A stretch of DNA of 64,000 nt from Nonomuraea turcica (GTDB lineage: Bacteria; Actinomycetota; Actinomycetes; Streptosporangiales; Streptosporangiaceae), in the NCBI RefSeq assembly GCF_030718205.1, contig NZ_JAUZQF010000015.1, positions 186,001 to 250,000 of the forward strand, in the 5' to 3' direction. Under the pieces are notes generated by a model that was not told the DNA's origin, searched no databases, and saw only the letters and a program-made list of their open reading frames with translations. The position numbers and the translations under genes are program-made. Below, in pieces: positions 60,887 through 64,000 of this stretch (within the stretch, counting starts at the first letter, position 1; every line of letters starts with the position of its first letter).

Positions 60887-62518
60887 CTAGACCCCGGGGG
60901 GCAACTCGATCAGCTCCACCTGCTCGCCGGCCCATCCCGGAGGGACCACGGCCAGGGCCTCCGCCAGCGCCGCTCCCCAGAGAGATCCCGGCCGGTCATG
61001 CCCCACGGGCACGGCTCCCCGGCCGGTCCTCCTGACCGGCACGAGGCGGGTGTCGCGGGGATGTGCCCGCACGTGACCGGCCAGTGCACTCCTCTCCCCG
61101 CCCGCCGGCCGCCCGGCCCCCGGCGGCTGCTCGCCCACCGCTCCGAGCAAGGCGCTCGTCTCGCCGGCCGCCACCCGTCCGGCCAGCGTCCGCAGGACGG
61201 GAGCGAGCAAGGTGAGGGATGCGGCGAGTGCCGCGAACGGGTTCCCCGGCAACCCGACGACCAGCCGGCCGCCGGGCAGCCGGGCGAGCAACTGCGGGTG
61301 CCCTGGCCGCACCGCGACACCGTCTACGAGGACCTCGGCGTCGAGGTCGCCCAGCACGGCCCGCAGATGATCAGCAGGTCCTTTGGACGACGCGCCGCAC
61401 ACGACGATCACGTCAGCCGCCGCCACGCCCACACCACCGACGCCATCGCGCCACGCCGCGCCGCCCCAGCGCACGCCGGACGGCTCGGCGCCGGCAGACG
61501 GGATAGGCGGGCCGGCATCGGCGGGTGCAGGGGCACCACCGGGACCGCCAACGCCGCCGGCCCCACCGACGCCACCAGCCGGACCGCCCACGCCGGCGGC
61601 GCCATCGCGCCACGCCGGCGGCGGGCCGGCGTCGCCGGACGCAGGGGCGCCACCGGACTGATGGGCGCCACCGGGCGCGTGAGTGCCGGTGGGCCCGTGA
61701 GTGCCGGTGGGCGGGTGGGTGGCATTGAGGTGCGCGGCGAGCGCGGCACGAAGCGGCGCGGCGCCGTCGGGCAGCCGGACGCTGCCGGTCACACGACCTC
61801 CGGCCCACTCCACCAGGCCCGGCAGGAACGGCCCGATCGCGTCACGCACCCGGCCCGGCCCCGGTAGCCCGTGTTGCACGACCTCGTCGCCCGTGACCAG
61901 CACCATCACCCGCGGCTTCGGCCGTACCAGCAACTCGTCGTGGCCCAAGGCGGCGGCCAGCCCGAGCGCGGCCGGCGTCACCACCGCGCCCGCCCCCAGC
62001 ACCACGGCGCCCTCGGCGATGTCCTCGCCGCGCCGCCGGATGTGGCGGCCCGGCTCGGCGGGACCGTCCACCCACACCGGCGGTGCCTCACCGCGCCGCG
62101 ACCCCGGCTCGTCGCGCATCCGGGGCACTCCTGCGAGCCCCAATAGCGCATCGGGCGGCACAATGTCCGCCTGCTCGTAGGGCAGGACCGCCTCGGCCCC
62201 CGCAGGCGCCGGGGCGCCGGTGGCGATCTCCACCGCCTCCCCCGCCCGCAACCGGCCCTCGTAGAACGCGCCTCCGGCCAGGACGCGGCCGACCACCCGC
62301 CACGGACCTCCGCCCGCCACCGCGTAGCCGTCCATCGCCGCCACGTCCACTCCCGGCACCGCCACCAGCGCCGCCAAAGGCCCGGCCAACCGGCACCCGA
62401 GCGCTTCTGACAACGGCACCGACAACGGGCCGAGCGGGCGGGCCGCGCCCGCCGCCACGACCCGCGCGGCCTCCCATGACATTGCTTCCACCACTGGTCC
62501 ATGCCGCACAACGGTCAC
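60887..62518 (-). CDS. moeA: Molybdopterin molybdotransferase MoeA with a large low-complexity insertion
   Basis: The enzyme inserts molybdate into adenylylated molybdopterin. From the GTG at 62518 (AAGGAG seven bases upstream) it has 543 residues, against about 400 usually. MoeA blocks seen are VDVAAMDGYAV near 65, EIATGAPAPAGAEAVLPYEQ, RRRGEDIAEGAVVLGAG, RVMVLVTGDEVV and GLPGNPFAALAAS. About 100 residues rich in Gly, Ala, Pro and Thr (about 265-367) are inserted just before the ADVIVVCGASSKG strand of the MogA-like domain. It presumably serves the formate dehydrogenase encoded at 63658. The longer frame up to 63451 is a shadow. Confidence 0.9.
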   Translation of the reverse strand: MTVVRHGPVVEAMSWEAARVVAAGAARPLGPLSVPLSEALGCRLAGPLAALVAVPGVDVAAMDGYAVAGGGPWRVVGRVLAGGAFYEGRLRAGEAVEIATGAPAPAGAEAVLPYEQADIVPPDALLGLAGVPRMRDEPGSRRGEAPPVWVDGPAEPGRHIRRRGEDIAEGAVVLGAGAVVTPAALGLAAALGHDELLVRPKPRVMVLVTGDEVVQHGLPGPGRVRDAIGPFLPGLVEWAGGRVTGSVRLPDGAAPLRAALAAHLNATHPPTGTHGPTGTHAPGGAHQSGGAPASGDAGPPPAWRDGAAGVGGPAGGVGGAGGVGGPGGAPAPADAGPPIPSAGAEPSGVRWGGAAWRDGVGGVGVAAADVIVVCGASSKGPADHLRAVLGDLDAEVLVDGVAVRPGHPQLLARLPGGRLVVGLPGNPFAALAASLTLLAPVLRTLAGRVAAGETSALLGAVGEQPPGAGRPAGGERSALAGHVRAHPRDTRLVPVRRTGRGAVPVGHDRPGSLWGAALAEALAVVPPGWAGEQVELIELPPGV

Positions 62519-62545
62519 CGGCACACTCCTTGACCCGTCTTTTTC

Positions 62546-62556
62546 CATACTGTATA
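62546..62556. promoter_or_regulatory. Operator candidate 4 (ATACNGTAT), between moeA and the reductase gene
   Basis: CATAC-T-GTATA contains a perfect ATACTGTAT core (62547-62555) and continues into ACCGAATG. It lies 28 bases upstream of the moeA start, in the 123-base divergent gap shared with the ketopantoate-reductase-like gene, so it could control both. Confidence 0.6.
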
Positions 62557-62641
62557 CCGAATGCACGATGGCCTGCGTCCAGCGGGTCATCGCAGGTCGC
62601 GGATCCGCGCCTACAATCCGACGCGAGAACGGAGCGCGAGC

Positions 62642-63619
62642 ATGAAGGTCGCTGTTCTTGGCGCCGGCGCCATCGGCGCATACGTAGGGGCCGCCCTCCA
62701 CAGGGCGGGAGTCGAGGTGCACCTCATCGCGAGAGGCGAGCACCTGCAGGCGATACGCAGCACCGGTGTGCGGGTGCTCACCCCCCGGGGCGATTTCACC
62801 GCCCATCCCCATGCCACCGACGACCCCACCCAGGTCGGGCCGGTGGACCACGTCTTCCTGGGCCTCAAGGCGAACAGCTACGCCTCCGCCGGCCCCATGA
62901 TCCAGCCACTCCTGCACGAGACCACGAGCATCATCGCCGCGCAGAACGGCATCCCGTGGTGGTACTTCCACGGACTCAAGGGCCCCTACGAGGGCTACCG
63001 CATCGAGAGCGTCGACCCGGGCGGCGCGGTGACGGCCGCGCTCCCGCTGCACCGGGCGATCGGCTGCGTCGTGTACGCCGCCACCGAGATCGAACGTCCA
63101 GGCGTGATCCGCCACCTCGAAGGCACCCGCTTCTCCATCGGCGAGCCGAGCGGCGAGCTCACCGAGCGGTGCCTGTCCTTCAGCCGGGCCGCGATCGAGG
63201 GCGCCCTGAAGTGCCCGGTCGAGCGCGATCTGCGCCGCGACGTGTGGATCAAACTCATGGGCAACATCGCCTTCAACCCGATCAGCGCGCTGGCCAGGGC
63301 GACGATGGCCGGCATCTGCCGCCACGACGGCGCCAGGGAGCTGGTCGTGGCCATGATGCGCGAGACGGTGGACGTGGCCAACAGGGTCGGCTGCGATCCG
63401 GGGATCTCCATCGAGCGCCGGCTGCGGGGTGCGGAGAAGGCGGGCGAACACAAGACGTCCACACTCCAGGACCTGGAGAAGGGCAAACCATTGGAGCTCG
63501 ACGTGCTACTCGCGGCGGTGGTCGAGCTCGCCGACCTGACCGGCGCAGAGGTTCCGACACTGCGGGCGATCCACGCGGTGAGTGACCTGCTCAACGAGAA
63601 CCTTGTCCGTGCGGTCTAG
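62642..63619 (+). CDS. Ketopantoate reductase-family protein (candidate oxalyl-CoA reductase, PanE2-like)
   Basis: The protein has 325 residues from the ATG at 62642. The Rossmann motif is VAVLGAGAIGAYVGAAL. Other PanE blocks are VFLGLKANSYASAGPMIQPL, the central AAQNGIPWWYFHG, the catalytic Lys region RRDVWIKLMGNIAFNPISAL near 200, and the C-terminal EHKTSTLQDLEKGKPLELD near 278. In Methylobacterium extorquens the paralogue PanE2 was assigned as oxalyl-CoA reductase giving glyoxylate; the frc and gcl neighbours favour the same role here. A second pantothenate enzyme is the alternative. Confidence 0.8.
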   Translation: MKVAVLGAGAIGAYVGAALHRAGVEVHLIARGEHLQAIRSTGVRVLTPRGDFTAHPHATDDPTQVGPVDHVFLGLKANSYASAGPMIQPLLHETTSIIAAQNGIPWWYFHGLKGPYEGYRIESVDPGGAVTAALPLHRAIGCVVYAATEIERPGVIRHLEGTRFSIGEPSGELTERCLSFSRAAIEGALKCPVERDLRRDVWIKLMGNIAFNPISALARATMAGICRHDGARELVVAMMRETVDVANRVGCDPGISIERRLRGAEKAGEHKTSTLQDLEKGKPLELDVLLAAVVELADLTGAEVPTLRAIHAVSDLLNENLVRAV

Positions 63620-63625
63620 GCCCGA

Positions 63626-63645
63626 ATACCGTAGCCTGTATACAG
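63626..63645. promoter_or_regulatory. Operator candidate 5, upstream of the formate dehydrogenase gene
   Basis: ATACCGTAG (63626-63634, eight of nine core bases) is followed by the perfect palindrome CTGTATACAG (63636-63645). They lie 13-32 bases before the ATG at 63658, between the reductase stop and the dehydrogenase gene. Confidence 0.5.
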
Positions 63646-63657
63646 AATGGAGGGATC

Positions 63658-64000
63658 ATGAGCTATGACCGCCTGACCCATCCACTGGTGCGCGAGAACG
63701 GCGTGCTGCGCCAAGCGACATGGGAAGAGGCGCTGGAGCGAGCGGCCGAGGGCTTTCGCCGCAACATCGCCAAGCATGGGCCCGACACCTTCGCGATGTT
63801 GTCCTGCGCCCGCTCCACCAATGAGATGAACTACATCGGGCAGAAATTCACCCGCGTGGTGATCGGCACCAACAACGTGGACTCTTGCAACCGCACCTGC
63901 CACGCCCCGAGTGTGGCGGGGCTGTCGGCGGTGTTCGGCAGCGGCGGTGGCACCTCCTCCTACCAGGAGGTCGAGGACACCGACGTCATAGTGATGTGGG
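63658..64000 (+). CDS. Formate dehydrogenase-type molybdopterin oxidoreductase, N-terminal part
   Basis: 114 codons are visible before the window ends. GGAGGG precedes the ATG. The segment DRLTHPLVRENGVLRQATWEEALE and the active-site stretch SCNRTCHAPSVAGL are those of formate dehydrogenase alpha subunits; C81 takes the place of the Mo-ligating Cys/Sec. The protein starts at the region that in standard enzymes follows the N-terminal [4Fe-4S] domain, so about 55-60 residues with the four cluster cysteines are missing. It should oxidise formate released by the frc system to CO2. Full length and partners lie outside the window. Confidence 0.85.
   Translation, partial: MSYDRLTHPLVRENGVLRQATWEEALERAAEGFRRNIAKHGPDTFAMLSCARSTNEMNYIGQKFTRVVIGTNNVDSCNRTCHAPSVAGLSAVFGSGGGTSSYQEVEDTDVIVMW

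Noticed and set aside
60887..63451. An 854-codon version of the moeA gene
   Set aside because: The upstream part lies antisense to the ketopantoate-reductase-like gene and crosses the operator; the GTG at 62518 has a proper Shine-Dalgarno and family-like N terminus.

Overview
The window is very GC-rich, densely packed chromosomal DNA. It has GTG starts, many 4-base ATGA/GTGA overlaps, and actinobacterial families throughout (DUF6194, DUF6703, FCD-type GntR, MoxR/DUF58/VWA operon). The housekeeping genes dnaG, dgt, ppdK and glyS, which lie close together in Streptomyces and relatives, are spread over about 41 kb. This suggests a large-genome filamentous actinomycete; Streptosporangiaceae such as Nonomuraea is a plausible guess (inference only). 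I saw no tRNA, rRNA, CRISPR array, insertion sequence or prophage.

Bases 1-14.8 kb: the end of an unidentified gene, a hypothetical gene, dnaG, a DUF6194 gene, an M48 protease, dgt, an FAD reductase, a degenerate LytM lipoprotein, then an envelope-stress block (DUF1003 protein, sensor kinase, HtrA-like protease, response regulator, FtsH) and a methyltransferase. Bases 14.9-25.1 kb: a two-gene NRPS system laid out A-T-C-A-T followed by C-A-T-TE, with a complete MFS exporter fused to the C terminus of the second enzyme. The methyltransferase lies just downstream. Bases 25.3-30.4 kb: a decaying toxin-antitoxin pair, ppdK, and an orphan cytochrome b, with tandem inverted repeats between the last two.

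Bases 30.3-36.2 kb: a seven-gene operon (48-residue exported peptide, MoxR, DUF58, VWA, HtrA-like protease, response regulator, sensor kinase). Bases 36.3-43.1 kb: a dienelactone-hydrolase lipoprotein, a secreted M14 carboxypeptidase, glyS with a tandem array of terminator-like hairpins behind it, and two small genes.

Bases 43.1-64.0 kb form a coherent C1/C2-acid region that I read as oxalate (or 2-hydroxyacid) metabolism. One operon carries sucC-sucD-hyi-glxR-gcl-aldehyde dehydrogenase (glyoxylate to glycerate). Beside it are an OFA-type MFS transporter and a GntR regulator. A second operon has frc, an ADP-forming acyl-CoA synthetase, an Nramp-fold transporter lacking the metal-ligand motifs, a membrane protein and TerC. 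Upstream lie a ThDP enzyme of the oxalyl-CoA decarboxylase / 2-hydroxyacyl-CoA lyase superfamily, moeA, a ketopantoate-reductase-like gene resembling the oxalyl-CoA reductase idea (PanE2), and the start of a formate dehydrogenase. A shared AT-rich palindrome, ATACNGTAT, sits in front of these units in otherwise GC-rich DNA. It points to one regulon, probably read by the neighbouring FCD-type GntR protein.

Proposed flow: oxalate enters by the OFA and/or Nramp-like carrier, Frc makes oxalyl-CoA, and the ThDP lyase releases formyl-CoA. Formate is burned by the Mo-dependent formate dehydrogenase (moeA supplying cofactor), while oxalyl-CoA reduction gives glyoxylate for Gcl/GlxR. The gene families are read from sequence; the pathway assignment is inference.
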